Positions 50,491 through 62,742 of a DNA stretch of 64,000 bases are shown here, piece after piece; within the stretch, counting starts at the first letter, position 1, and each line of letters begins with the position of its first letter. The translations under genes were made by a program, and so were the position numbers. This stretch comes from Brevipalpus yothersi. Its lineage: Eukaryota > Arthropoda > Arachnida > Trombidiformes > Tenuipalpidae. The notes beneath the pieces were generated by a model. It was not told the DNA's origin and ran no database searches. It was given only the letters and a program-made list of their open reading frames with translations. The DNA lies in the NCBI GenBank assembly GCA_003956705.1, contig QZCP01000223.1:84364-148363 (forward strand), written 5' to 3'.

Positions 50491-53400
50491 CGTGGTCATT
50501 CCTAATGATAAGTTTCGATTCGTTCAGGTAACTCAACTCGCATCGGTGGATGGCAATTATGTAAGATTGGCCTCTAAGAGAGAGAGCCGAGAATAAGCAA
50601 GTAAACAGCAAGTGGGCACATCAGCAATGAGGCCACAGAGGTTAGCAAGCGAAAGTGGACATGAACGAGCTTGGATTACGAAAGATAGAAAGAGAGAGAG
50701 AGAGGCCAAAACGGCGGCCGAAAAAAAATGCCGAAAATTTTTCGAGAGAGAGAGAGTGAAGTGAAGTGGGCTTGTCATGCGGATACACTAGAAAACATGA
50801 GCACATAAGAGGTGGATGATGAGGCTGACCCAAATGATTGAGATGGATGGGGGAGAGAGAGAAAAAGAAAGATGAAGAGGGCCAACTGGATTGGGACTAT
50901 GGAGCAGATTGATCAAGGGAATAGCAACCATGGTCATGATAGTGTGTAACGTTATGTGTGTGTACGTTGATGTTGTTTAAAAGAAGAGAATCTGTGTGTG
51001 TGTACTTACATAGCGTATTCTGGTGGAGATGGAGCTTCCCAATAGTTTGTCTCTGGAACGCATCGTGAATCAAATGTAACCGTGAAGTTGAATTGAGAGA
51101 TGACTGAATGGAAGAAGAGAGGAAGATAGAGAAAAAGAGAATCAAGATCAGAGAGAGAGAGAGAGAGAAGAATATCATCAGTATGCAAGAGCGGGAAAAA
51201 ATTTTTTTCCTTCTCCTAGATGATTATATGTGATAATTAATTGTGTGTTCATTTGGGCAGTGCAGCTATTCACGAGTGTTTAGGAAGAACGTGATGTATC
51301 AAGAAGATACAGATAATGGGAGATACCTATGTTAACACACTAATTGTTGAAGAGTGACTGGTCATTATCGGCATTTGGCCATCGCTACCTTGGTCATCGT
51401 TGCCATTGTTGCGTAAATTGTCTATGTCTATGTGTGCCACTTTTTTTTCTCACTTTACATCACTGATTTTGCTTAGCTCGGTATACATATACGTGTACAT
51501 ATATACTCACTTTGATTCATTACTTTGGCCACGTCTTTGGAAGAGCAAACAGATGGAACACACAGTCCAAGAGCCATTGGGTTGGAATAGTATTCATGAG
51601 CGAATGAGCCAAGATAATCGTAAACCTGAGCATGTAGCAGCATCCATGGAATGTAATGATGGCGGAAAGAGAAGTTAAAAAGCAGAGAGAGAGAAGAAAT
51701 TTTTTTCATCATCAGAAAAACCATAGAAAAGACATAAATTTTTGGGCTCCCAAGTGGGAAAGAGAGAGAGAGTGGATGTCGGTGATCTCAAGTAAAATGA
51801 TGAGTATATAAAATCAAATAAAATTTTGGAGGAAGTTTTTCACGATTCTGATTCTGTTTCTCAGCCAAAAAAGAGAATGCATTTCAAAAGAGATGGAAAG
51901 AGAAGAAGAACAAAGGACCATGAAGGCGGAATGTGGAATATAAAATAGCTTACCGTATTTTCCAATTCAGTGTTTTCGTAATTCAAAATTTGATCTCGGA
52001 ATGTTAAATCTTTTTTGTATGGAGGCAATGGAGGATGAATCTTGGCCAAACAGTAGCGGCCAGAGAAACGATCTTCAGGTAATACAGCATCGTCAACCAC
52101 TCGAATACCGAGACACTGGTCAAAATTGCCGAGTGAAGCGATTGTACCCGATATAAGGCCATCATCTTTAGTTTGTCCATTTGAGTCCAAAACTATGCCA
52201 TTTAACAGAAGAGAGAGAGAGCGAAAGAGAGAGAAGAAGAGAGAAAAAAATTAGAAAATCGCCACAGGATCTCACTTTCTTTTCAAATGAAATCAGTAGA
52301 ACGAGAAAAAGGAGAGAGAGAGAAGTGAATAGATGCTAAAGTTTTGGGTAAATGCTTGAGTAAAAAGTTTTTTTGTGTGTGAAAAAAGAGGAGTTTCTAT
52401 GTGTGTTTGTGTGTACTAGAATGGAATGAAAAGAACTCAGAACGACTCTTCACTAAGATCCTCTCTCTCTCTCTCTTCCTTTGGATTCCTTGAAGAACTG
52501 GCCTCTCGTCTTCACTCTCAATGGTCTTCTATTGGAGTTTCATTCAAAAAAGTATGAGTAACCCAAGCTCAATAAAGAGAGAGAGAGAGAAAACCATGAT
52601 CATGAAGATGATTATAGTCTGGAATAAATTGCCGCTTTCGTCCTTTTATCAGATCACTTTCACTCTCACCCACTCTCTAACTCTCTTGATGGTGTGTACT
52701 TCGTTATTTGATGATAATCATGATACTAGCGACAGACTCTTTCTTTCTTTCTCTCTCTGCCTCTCTCTCTCTCTCTCTCTCTATCACATGCTCATCAATG
52801 AGAGCCTGAGGTGAAATTGGTTGCTTTAGAGAAGAGAGATTAATCAGGTTAATTACATTTGTGTGCCCAAGTTCGTTTGGCCTTCAATCCGTTAGATAAA
52901 GCCATGAGCGCTTTGGAACACTTGCCGTCCACATTGGTCTTGTAGCCAAGTTCCATGAGGTAGGGAAGAACTTCTTTCGCTATCACACCCGTTTCATTGT
53001 CAACCAGACCAGCTATATATCGATACACATCTTCGGTCGCCGAATTGACCGGCAATTTGGTTCGATCAGGACCTTGGAACAAACGATACATCATATTGCC
53101 AAATTGTATTCCCGGTGGTGATGCAATCGCAGCTCGACTGGCATTTTCAATTTGTTCCGAAAAGTATGTGTCATTGTTGGAGAAAAATTTGACAATAGGA
53201 TCCTCTTCAAAATAAGGAACTGTAAAATTTTCCACATTTATATTTTCAAAATTATCGAATGCCGAGTCTTCCTCATCACCACCACCATCATTACCATGAC
53301 CAGGTTTGCTAGCAGTATCTTTCGGTGATGTTGGTTCATTATCAGAATCTAGCTTATGGGATTTATCATGACGCGAAGGCTTATCGGAAGAAGAATCATT

Positions 53401-54255
53401 GTCCCCACTTTTTTCAGTGTCAATTTTGTCGTCATCAGCTCTCTTATCCGAATGATCATCATCAGAATGATGACCATGATGATTATTACCGGCAGTACCA
53501 CTGTCACCCAATGGTTTTTCCTCATCTTCATCAGATGTGGTACCAGATGGACTAGTGGTGGTAGTAGTTGTGGTGGTTGTCGTGGTGGACTTGGAAGATG
53601 CTGATCTCGATCTATCTGGCTCTTCACGATAATCACTCTCATCCACAGGGGTTGATGAAGAATGGTCATCAGACGATTCTGGAGTGATCGACTCGGGTGT
53701 AGTGGTTGAGGTAGATGTAGTCGTACTTGATTGAGGTGATACAGGTTCAATTGATGGGTTGGAAGTCGAAGTTGAAGTCGAAGAAGAAGAGTTATTACTG
53801 TTACCGGAGATGTCTTGTTTACTTTTCGGCTCACGTACACTGGCCTCCGTCTCAGTCTTTTCGACAGGCTCAGTCCCATCGATCTTGTCGTTCTCCAGTC
53901 CACTACTATCACCACTACTGATACTGGTCACTTCGGATTCCCGCTCCGGGGCTGAAGTGACCGGCTCAATTGTGACCGGAGAGGAAGATCGATCTTCACT
54001 TACACTCGAGACACTACTACCATCATCACTGGACACTGGATCACTTGCCTCGGTGGTGGCCGGGACGTCCGAATCAGGTGGTTGAGAGGATAGGTCAGGT
54101 TGGAGGGATGAAGATGATGATGGTGCTTTCGGTGTGATTGATGTGGTGAAATCAGATTCTAGAAGATCAGTATCACTACTAGTACTACTTTCACCATTAC
54201 ATGAACAAATAATCAGAGAGATCAAGAGTAGAATATTTGTGAGCTTGAAAATCAT
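37573..54255 (-). CDS. NRF-6-type membrane protein: mucin-like ectodomain, NRF domain, acyltransferase-3 domain; twelve exons
   Basis: The family is nose resistant to fluoxetine (NRF-6/NDG-4), gut and epidermal membrane proteins linked in nematodes to lipid and drug transport. Exons: 54255-52857, 52192-51954, 51625-51511, 51103-51010, 44034-43736, 43536-43437, 42831-42570, 38851-38649, 38584-38461, 38380-38191, 38124-37982, 37911-37573. All phases agree; 1168 residues. A signal peptide (1-21) is followed by about 300 residues rich in Ser, Thr, Asp and Glu, including a run of 12 Thr. The Cys-patterned NRF domain spans about 440-616. The multi-span acyltransferase-3 domain follows, with YMAELFFLIGGFL where the family has a VDxFFxxSGfL motif, then CLPHTWFLSALFQLQ. 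The cytosolic tail ends with a short poly-Gln. The domain's first helix reads HGLQVIALFWLIVAN, where relatives have GLR...GH; both signature residues are changed. Introns 4 (7 kb) and 7 (3.7 kb) are very long; intron 10 (66 nt) is read through in frame if missed. Confidence 0.9.
40539..40581. repeat. (GA)n microsatellite
   Basis: A GA array of about 43 bp inside the 3.7-kb intron of the NRF-6-type gene. Confidence 0.95.
46914..47221. repeat. (GA)n array containing an assembly gap
   Basis: The GA array runs from about 46914 to 46990, then 194 unknown bases (N) fill 46991-47184, and GA resumes to about 47221. The same motif and strand on both sides imply that the gap is an unresolved part of one long GA array, so its true length is unknown. 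Confidence 0.95.
50440..50487. repeat. (TC)n microsatellite
   Basis: A CT array of about 48 bp inside the 7-kb intron. Confidence 0.96.
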
Positions 54256-54941
54256 ATTTTGTTGCTTTTGTTTCTAGAGAAACTTTTCCAAAGTTCCAAA
54301 AAGAATATATGTATATGTGTATTTGAATGGAAGAAGCAAAATGATTCGAAATGTTGAGCACCAAACACACTCACACTCGATGGACTTGAACTTGGGTGGA
54401 AGAAACTTTCTTTTTTAAGCAATCTTGAGCACCGTAAGTGGCAGTAACTTGTGGCCTTTTCCTTTTCTTTCCCTACCTCTCTATCTTTCTCTCTCTCTTT
54501 TTCTATGGTGGCTTGGAGCCGAAAAAGAAACGTTAAACTTGTTACAAACCAGTGGATGTAAATCACTCGAGGCAAAGGGAATGTGCGTGGCCCGTATGGT
54601 GAACAAATAGAAGAGAGAAAAAACTGAATCAAAACAATGAGATAAACATTCTTGGACACTACCACTCTAATGTATATGATTCACTTTCTGTATATCAGGC
54701 TGAGAACTTGGAAGAATCGGTTACACTTAACAATTGTAGCGCGCTTAAGGAAATTTTTCGAAAACTACTTTGACTCGATAAAATGAATCGAGAATGACTC
54801 TCGAAACACGAAACTTGGTGAACGGCAATGAAATGAAATGAATGTTGGAAAACTTCAGCCCGAAGTCTTCAGGTGAGTTCTGATGGAGAAGAAGAAGAAC
54901 CTGGCCTGCTCTCTCTCTCTATCTCTCTATCTCTCTCCAAC

Positions 54942-54946
<5 letters not shown>

Positions 54947-55024
<78 letters not shown>
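54947..55024. repeat. (TC)n microsatellite, about 78 bp
   Basis: A CT array about 0.7 kb upstream of the NRF-6-type start codon. Confidence 0.97.
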
Positions 55025-55028
<4 letters not shown>

Positions 55029-55396
55029 TGACTCTCTTACTATCTTTCTCTATTGCTCTCTCTACCTGTGAAAGCAAATGGCCTGGTAATTCCAAATGAC
55101 GAACTTGCTTTTTGGCCCACACTCGGACTTTCGCACCTGATTGGTAAGCCTTTTTATGGCTTATTTATACTTTGTGAAGAGGCAATCGTCAAGCTTATCC
55201 TGTCCAAAAGTCTCGGACTGTGAGGATAGGTCAGACTTTCATTTGTGGACCTTGAAAATACCGATCCGCTGGAAGCTTCTTCTTTTTTCTTGGCTCCATA
55301 GATTTTTGGATGCTTGTCAAATAAAAACTTTTTCTTCGAATTGTGTATATGGAAAAGTTCAGCACAATTTTTAACAGCTTCTCGAGAAAGCGGGGA

Positions 55397-55404
<8 letters not shown>

Positions 55405-55454
<50 letters not shown>
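55405..55454. repeat. (GA)n microsatellite
   Basis: A GA array of about 50 bp, complementary to the TC array 380 bp before it. Confidence 0.96.
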
Positions 55455-55457
<3 letters not shown>

Positions 55458-57005
55458 CCTCGAGGTTAGATGAATAAACTTGTCCCAGCAGAAGGTTACC
55501 TTGAGTGTCTGAGATCAGAAGGTTAAAATTACCCAACTTCTATAATCTACTAAATTGCTCATTATCTCGGAAAAAAATATTCAGAATTATTCCTCTGTTT
55601 TGAGAATAATTTCAAGCCATCTCTTGGTAATAAGAATATTTCATTAAAATATTCAAAAATCCCATTCCTAATAGGACTCACTTTTAGAGAGCCATTGAAG
55701 CTTAAGTAGCTGTCGTAAAGATTGTAACAAATGTTCAATGGAATTTGATCGGAAAAAATCTGAGCATAAATTTACAAAAACTAACAAATGCTCAAAAAAT
55801 TGTTAATTTCTAAAATTGTACTCATAGTGTGCATCGAAAATTATTCTCTTCCATTCTCTTGGTGCCTCGTTTTGCCAAACAAATTTTGTTCAACAAAATA
55901 TGTTGAGCTGGACATGATCAGCATGAGTTCAATCAGCATTTTGTAGGAAGTTGAAAATGGGTAACAGAGGATCCACATGGGCACAGATTCAGATACATAA
56001 CGTCAATTGAACATCGAGACTTGATTTCATGGAGAAGGCTTGCTGGCCAACTTTTTCACTATACTGAATATAAGACAAATTTTGATTCTCTCTTTCTTTC
56101 TCTCTGATATTTCAAAAAAGGCTATTCATGGTAGAAATATTCTGCCATTATCTAGCTGGTAGACATTTGATGAGCACAGCAAGGAATCAAGCTGGTGTAA
56201 TAAATTTTCTCTTCTCTTCGCATGCCACTCTGATAGTTCCTTTTTCCCTCTCTCTTTTGCATCCAACATTCATTCTACAGCCAAAACTGGTCAATGGTCA
56301 CGATTCATGTGCCTAGGATGATCAAAAATTAGCTAGAGAACCCACTTGAGGCCTAGGCAGGAATGTATAAGAAAAATTTTGATATTAAGTGTAGATATGA
56401 TCGTTTTTGAGCATTCTCTTTGAGCAATGAATCGAAGACCAAGAGTAGATGAGATTTGATTTTTGGTGAATTACTGATACAAATCGGAGGGGGGGGGAAT
56501 TCGAATTCAATGTCGAATTCACGGTTGAAATTTCCAATGAGGTATCATAAAATGAAAGATGGATAACATCTCATGTAGAATTAATAAGGTTTGGTTTGGT
56601 AAATCAAGAATCAAATGAGAATCAAAATGACTACTACTACTACTATCGGCGGGCGAAAATTTTGTAAATCCAATAAATAAATACAGTAGGACTTACATGA
56701 TGATGATCATTGAATAAATAGACACAATAAATAAATTGATAGCAATATTACATAAATAATGCTAAATGATAGGAATATAGACTCTTTTTGCTAAATGTTT
56801 TTTTGGCTGAACATTATGACTCTCTAGAGAACATCAATTCATGGTTGATTCTAAATGTTTCTCCCTGGTCAAATTATGATTTTATCTTTCCAATTTTTTT
56901 ACCCAAAATGATCAGAGCCATTCATATGACCTAGAATTGCTCCAATGAATCCAACAGTATATCGAATTTTATCATTTTCGGCTTGAAAAGCTAAGTTTTG
57001 GCAAT

Positions 57006-57952
57006 TTATCCAGCAATCGTTGCAGGTAATCCTGCAGGTAAAGTGGGAATAAATTGATTCAATGGTCTGAAACCACCGATCGTTGCCATTGCCATGAACA
57101 TATTCAGTATGAATATCATTGCTAATGGTAGGAATATTGTTCCCAGGATCAATGGAAGGACTGCAGCTATCAGGAAAGGCCAAACCCAATGTGGTATGCG
57201 ATGATGGTGTCTTGGTCGATGATGTTCTGAATAGGTTGGTACTGCAACATGGATAGGTAAATGATGATGGGGAGGATATCCCTTGTGAGGAGATATCACA
57301 TCTGGATGAGATGGCTTGATTATATGATAATCTGAGTATTTATGCTTGTGGGAATGATGATAATCATCATCATAGTGATCATCGTAATGGTGATGAGGTG
57401 TTGGTGATTGATAATCTTTGGGGCCAGATGAGCCTGGATAGTATTTATATCCGGATCCGGCGAGTAGAGATGGTGATACAGATGGAAGAACTGTGAAAGT
57501 TCCTGGCAGATAGTGGGCATTCAAATGAGGATCGATGAATGTATGACCAAATGAGATGAATTTTGAAGCTTCAAATTGAATCAAATGTAGGCATTTGAGA
57601 GGAAAGAGAAATTAAATTGCAGATTAGGGTTTGAAAAAATTATTTGGGAAAATTAAACAAAAATTTATAAATCTATCAATCAGTTGAAAATTTTCTTACC
57701 TTCTTCAACATACTCTCTCGGGGGATGTTCTGTATCATAAGAGTTGCTTGATTTATCCATCAAATATTCTTCATAGCCTTGGCGAGGATAACTGTTTTGA
57801 CTCTTACGTTTCAAAGATTTACGATGCCAATCTAATATGAATTTTCGAATTGATTCACGATCTTCTTTGGACAATTTGACGGAGACGTTTGGAAGGATAA
57901 AAAATTGAATTGTGAACATCACCAATAGAAATTTGTGAAAACTAACAAACAT
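57006..57952 (-). CDS. Secreted or membrane His-rich protein, two exons, family unknown
   Basis: Exons: 57952-57700 and 57568-57006, joined in phase 1, 271 residues. The ATG at 57952 is followed by a signal-like hydrophobic stretch (about residues 7-25). Residues 30-84 are charged and look helical at first (KEDRESIRKFILDWHRKSLK). The second exon is rich in His, Tyr, Asp and Pro (about residues 135-210), with clusters such as HHHYDDHYDDDYHHSHKHK. Next come a 30-residue hydrophobic segment (about 213-242, HWVWPFLIAAVLPLILGTIF) and a short tail ending in Gly. If both ends are as read, the His-rich part is lumenal or extracellular and anchored by the C-terminal span. His/Asp clusters suggest metal binding, but that is inference. 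I do not recognise the family. Confidence 0.75.
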
Positions 57953-58902
57953 TACTGATAACCATCCAATTGATCGATCATTCTGATCACATATGAAATG
58001 ACGATGAACGAGAAGTATCACAGATACACCACAAAATCAAACGATATGATCAGAAATTTTTGGTAAATTTTTAGATATACATTCTGAAAAAGTTTACATG
58101 ATGATGGATGAAGTTAACTCTGGCTGTACAACAATCAAAGCACCAAGACACCTCTTCTCGAAGGTGATGCTTCAAGTGAACCAAAAATCTCAGTCAACAA
58201 AGTTTCTAGTCTAAATCTTGTGAGAAATCGTCCAAGTGATCGTGAAGAGAAGTGCCATTTCAACCTCCTCACCCATTGAACCTGGTTCCGGTAGTTAAGT
58301 GAACAAAAGTGATCTTCTCATCTTGTTTATATGAAAAGCTTGGATGAAACTAGAGAAAGAGAGAACGGAAGCTTGTTACTTTGCACAATCATCCATCTGG
58401 ATAAGTAGACAATTTTGAAACCCAAATATCACCTCGTTTTGAATCACCTTCCGCTTGTTTGCTCATCTTTCACACACAATAAAAAGTAACTTAAATACAA
58501 GAAAAAGAGTGATGGATAGATACTATTCATAGGAATGTTACAGTACAGAAGAAATCGGCTGACCGAATTTTTGAGGAGAATAAAGGTGTACTTCATTTCA
58601 ACACATTTACACGAGAAGAGAGTCATCAAACAGTGATCCAACTCACATCACACAATAAAAGTAAATATTTTTTCAAACAAAAATTACAACTCTATCAGTC
58701 TTTCATGAAACATAATTATGGTCAATTTCATCTGGAAGTTAATTCATCCAAAATCCCAGATCATCGATAATTTTCCTCTCTCTTTCATCTTACAACTTAG
58801 AAGATGATGAATTACAATCAACTCAAAATGTCATTGACCACGAATGATATCCCTCTCGATACCATTTCCTGAGATTTTCAACAACAATAAGTTACATTAT
58901 TT

Positions 58903-58960
<58 letters not shown>

Positions 58961-59251
58961 GATAAATTTCGTGATCTAAGATGTTCAAATAATCTGTTCA
59001 AATTATAACTGTAATCGTAACGAAAAAGAATGAAAAAAACTTTTTCCTCAAAAAAGAATCGTGAGTTTCCTCTCATATCCACAAGAGGGCACTTTTCAAA
59101 GGTTTAAAAAATATTTTTGATGACGACATTCCAGCATGTTTTGATTATTTGAATTAAGATTTATGATTAAATTGAGTTTGTATTGATTGTGTTTTTAATA
59201 AGTATATTTGATCACTGGTGGTGAGTTGTGGGAGGTAAACTATTGTCAATC
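57953..59251. other. Divergent intergenic region between the His-rich gene and RPF1
   Basis: About 1.3 kb with a (TC)n array at about 58904-58956. No gene is recognised; the open frame at 58444-58641 (minus) has no domain. Promoters for both flanking genes should lie here. RPF1 may have a further 5' exon in the last few hundred bases, since its N-terminus is shorter than in vertebrates. Confidence 0.55.
58904..58956. repeat. (TC)n microsatellite
   Basis: A CT array of about 52 bp, 0.3 kb upstream of the RPF1 start codon. Confidence 0.96.
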
Positions 59252-60323
59252 ATGAAACTACAGAACAAGCTGAATCAGGAAGAGGTGATTGCCAAAAAGA
59301 AGGCCAAAGATGAACGTCGTGAGGAGAGAGCTAAAAGTGATGCTCCAAAAGCGATTCCGAGAACAATTGAAAATACTCGAGAACCGGATGACACTTGGGT
59401 TGATCCTGAGGATGAAGAGGTGAAGGAAGATGAATCTATGGATCCTATGAGTGGCTACTTTGAGCGACAAAGAGAACCAAAAGTGTTGATCACATCATCG
59501 GATAATCCTCACACGAAAACTATCAAATTCTGCCGGGAACTTAAGCAAACTCTTGAGACTGCTGAATTTCGCTGGCGAAATCGTATGCCGGTGAAGAAAA
59601 TGGTCAAAGGTCAGTTCTTCATACGAAAATGTTTCAGAAAATAGTTTAATTAACCAGTGTGTCTGTATTTTTAACAGCTGCTTCCAAGAGAAACTTTACC
59701 CACATCATAATTGTCAATGAAGATCATCGTAAACCAAACGCTCTACTCATCATCCATCTACCCAAAGGTCCAACCGCTTATTTCCGCATGTCCAGCGTTA
59801 GGTTTTGTGACCAGATCAAAAATCGTGCAAAATATATGAAACATAGACCAGAACTTATTATGAACAATTTCAACACTAGAATAGGACACACTGTTGGACG
59901 ACTTATCACAAGTATGTTCCACTATGATCCTCAATTCCATGGTCGTAGGGTAGTAACATTTCACAATCAAAGAGACTATATTTTCTTTAGACAGCATAGG
60001 TGAGTGTTGTTGGGTTTGTTCTGATTGTAAATGAATTTTCAAATCCGTGAACATATTGTAAATCTGAATTCTCTCCTCATATTGATCAACAGATATCAAT
60101 TCAAAGATGGTAACAAAGTTGCTCTGCAAGAGATGGGTCCTAGATTTACTCTGCGTCTAAAATGGGTTCAGGCTGGAACTTTTGACACGAAATTCGGTGA
60201 ATACGAATGGGCACACAAAGTAAGTCTGCCATTGAAGAGGTTGAAGGGACAAAGATTCACGTATTTTTTCTTTCTTTTTAGAGACACGAGATGGAAACTT
60301 CAAGACGAAGATTTTTTATTTGA
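59252..60323 (+). CDS. RPF1: Ribosome production factor 1 (Brix domain), four exons
   Basis: RPF1 is a nucleolar Brix-domain protein needed for 27S pre-rRNA processing and 60S assembly. Exons: 59252-59609, 59678-59999, 60093-60219, 60282-60323, all in phase, 282 residues. The first ATG in frame is at 59252; the frame stays open a little further upstream with no ATG. Human RPF1 is about 349 residues, and the difference is in the N-terminus. The charged head (about 1-76) leads to the Brix domain from residue 77 (KVLITSSDNPHTK). Family blocks follow in order: IIIVNEDHRKPNALLIIHLP, GPTAYFRMSSVR, RVVTFHNQRDYIFFR, the RNA-binding GPRFTLRLKW, and GTFDTKFGEYEW. The short last exon (RHEMETSRRRFFI) matches the family's REMDTSRRKF ending. 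Convergent with Nopp140. Confidence 0.96.
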
Positions 60324-60597
60324 TAGCTGTAATTTCATTTATATATCCAATTCAACATGTTTTTTCATGCAGTGTAATTAATAGCGATCGATTGAAGCCC
60401 TAACTCGAGAATACAATCTTGATGACATGAATGCGGTTCAAAAATATCAAAGAGAGAAAACAGAGATCTTCATAAATAAGATAACATGCCAGTCAAACCC
60501 AAACTGGACACCCGATACGAGATCGATTTCCTTTATTTAGGAATGCCGTTGTGCCTCATATTTTGTATACCTAGGATCCACCGATGGCATGGTGTTC

Positions 60598-62029
60598 CTA
60601 CATGGGCTTGTTGAAGCCTTTCTTTTTCTTCGTCTTCTCCTTTTTAAATTGCTTCCCCTTTAAATTACCAAAATGTTCATTAGAATTTGCTTTACCCTTA
60701 ATTCTGAAGCTAGAATCACCACCGGGAGATTCATGAGCATCTGATTTAACTCGTCTAAAAGGAGATGGCTTCCGTTGAGGATTCTTCTTATCAGTGCTTG
60801 GTGTTGCTGAAAATTTTCCATCCTTCACAGTAAACTCCTTCTTAGTACTGTCCTAGAGAAAAAAGAGGATCAATGAAGAAAGATTTCACAGAAGCAAAAT
60901 ACTTTGACCGATTTTGCCAGAGTTTAATTCTCACCTCGTCGGAAGATGATGAATCGGAATCAGATGACGATTGTGCTTTCTTGGAAGCTGGAGTGACAGC
61001 AGGTTGAGGTGTCTTTTTAGCTGCCGCAGCGGTGGCTTTTGTAATTCCTACTGTTGCCTCATCTGAATCATCATCTGAGTCGGAGTCAGAATCAGAGTCG
61101 GATGAATCTTTTTTAGTCGCTTTAGAGTTTGCCTGGGGTTTCTTGGCAGAAGCTGCAGGAGTTGCAGGGGTTACAGGTGTCTTTTTGGGTGCAGGGGTAA
61201 CTTTTTTGCTCTTTTCATCATCAGAGCTATCTGAAGATGAATCTGAGTCAGAGTCTGAATCAGAAGGTTTTTGAGCTTTTTTGGCTACCGATGGAGTTGA
61301 TACTGGCTTAGCTACTACTGGTGCAGGAGTTTTTTTCACTGCAGGTTGATCATCACTATCATCACTGGAATCATCATCTGAAGAATCGTCAGAGGAATCT
61401 TTAGCCGGCGCCTTGTTGGCCTTGGTAGCTGATGGTGCTGGAGTTTTCATGGGTGACGCTTTGACAGAGGTAGCCGGAACTTTGGGTGTTGATTTCATTG
61501 GAGACGTGATTGCTTTTGCTGGCACTTTACTAGACTTCTCATCAGATGAATCTGAGTCTGAATCAGAATCTGTTGAGCTTTCCTTACCCTTGGCAGGAGT
61601 TTTCTTGGTGGCTGAAGCTTGAGTCGGTGTTGGGGCTGGCTTTTGAGTAGCAGCCGGTACTGCAGGTTTCTTCGCTGGTGGCTCATCATCAGAATCTGAA
61701 TCTGAAGACGAATCTTTACCTCCATTTTGAACAGTTTGAACAGAATTTTTGGAGGTCACCATTGTCTTGTTTGCTAAATTTGACATCGCCTTTTGAACAT
61801 CCATCTTGGTTTTTTTACTAGCAGCTTCATTTTCCAATTCAGCCGGCCTTTTCAATGCTTTACCAGCCCTTTCTGCTATCGTGAGAGCTGGTCCCAGTAA
61901 GTCTACCAGCTTGGGCAATCCTTCCGTTGAGGCTGGATTAAATTTATTAGACAAAGTTCGACCTAGCGCAGCATCTTCACCACTAATAAAATCGCACACA
62001 AGGGCGATAATTTTCTTCTTAACATCCAT
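60598..62029 (-). CDS. Nopp140: Nopp140 / NOLC1 nucleolar phosphoprotein, two exons
   Basis: Nopp140 shuttles between nucleolus and Cajal bodies, binds box C/D and H/ACA snoRNPs and is heavily phosphorylated by CK2. Exons: 62029-60935 and 60852-60598, 449 residues. The N-terminal LisH-like segment (about residues 5-35) is followed by alternating basic Lys/Pro/Ala stretches and about six acidic Ser/Asp/Glu clusters, the family's hallmark and CK2 target. The second exon carries the conserved SRP40 C-terminal domain: PFRRVKSDAHESPGGDSSFR and a lysine-rich KEKTKKKKGF end. A leader intron is likely: the donor is at about 62249 and an acceptor lies just before the ATG. Shorter than vertebrate NOLC1 mainly because there are fewer repeat blocks. 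The coding sequence is CAG/TCA/GAT-rich, as expected for the repeats. Confidence 0.94.
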
Positions 62030-62742
62030 TACAATAGCACTTGGAGCCCTTCAATAAGCACATGTAAAAAAGAAAGAAACAAAAAAAACGTGTTACTCAA
62101 CCCAGCATCAGAGTAGTAGCCAGAAAATGCCGGAAGCACATGTTACTCGACAGAAAAGCGGAGGGAAACACATCCACACACACACACTTACTCTCACTCA
62201 CAACATACAACAAAACACTTTCAACACTACACAACGTTAATCAACTTACCTGAGATGACAACACTCGAAGATGTCCACTATCCTCAAACAATATCAATAT
62301 AATCAATTCAATCAAATCAAAAAGAAATGATCCACAATCACAATCAACACACGTGCTGATGCCGATTTCTTAGCAAATGGCGACTCAAACACACTTGTTC
62401 AAAGCTGTGTTTCATTTTCTGGCACATACAGGTGGCGCTACCTATGAAGAGGGGGGCAAAAAGTGGGGAAAAAAATTCGAAAAACTTTGAAAAAAGAATT
62501 CGAATAGAACAGAAAAGAAATGTTCTTTTTCTAAAATTTGAAGAACTTTTTGGGCGAAAATAAAAAGCTTTAAAATTTAAAGTTCAGTTTGAGGTGTCGA
62601 ATTTTGGATGCACTTGATGAAGTGATTGCAATTGAATTCGATTGATTTTTATTGTGAAAATATTGTTTAATTCGAGTGAATTATTAATTAGTTCGGCGTT
62701 GTAAGTGCGTGTGTGTGTGCAAACGTTGCATCGAATCTTATA
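62030..62742. promoter_or_regulatory. Divergent promoter region between Nopp140 and SPO11
   Basis: This 0.7-kb spacer contains the probable untranslated first exon and leader intron of Nopp140 (donor near 62249, minus strand). It also contains the upstream sequence of SPO11. No core promoter motif is clear. Confidence 0.45.

Larger units (their letters stand above)
44035..51009 (-). other. 7-kb intron of the NRF-6-type gene
   Basis: This is bounded by the donor at 51009 (GTAAGT) and the acceptor at 44035 (CATCAG); the phase-2 join across it restores an Ile codon and the family sequence. It holds an assembly gap, several GA/CT arrays (44337-44364, 46261-46277, 50440-50487) and TTTC runs. It also holds a few short open frames on both strands that I could not tie to any family. 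Nested genes are possible but not shown. Confidence 0.7.
54256..57005. other. 2.7-kb intergenic region with two opposed GA/TC arrays
   Basis: This lies upstream of the NRF-6-type gene and downstream of the His-rich gene. It contains a (TC)n array at about 54947-55024 and a (GA)n array at about 55405-55454, opposite in sense. It also has an eight- or nine-G run near 56489. I see no gene; the frames are low-complexity or short. Confidence 0.55.

Noticed and set aside
53349..54085. Open frames overlapping the Ser/Thr-rich exon in other frames and on the other strand
   Set aside because: They are shadows of the biased codon repeats of the NRF-type first exon.
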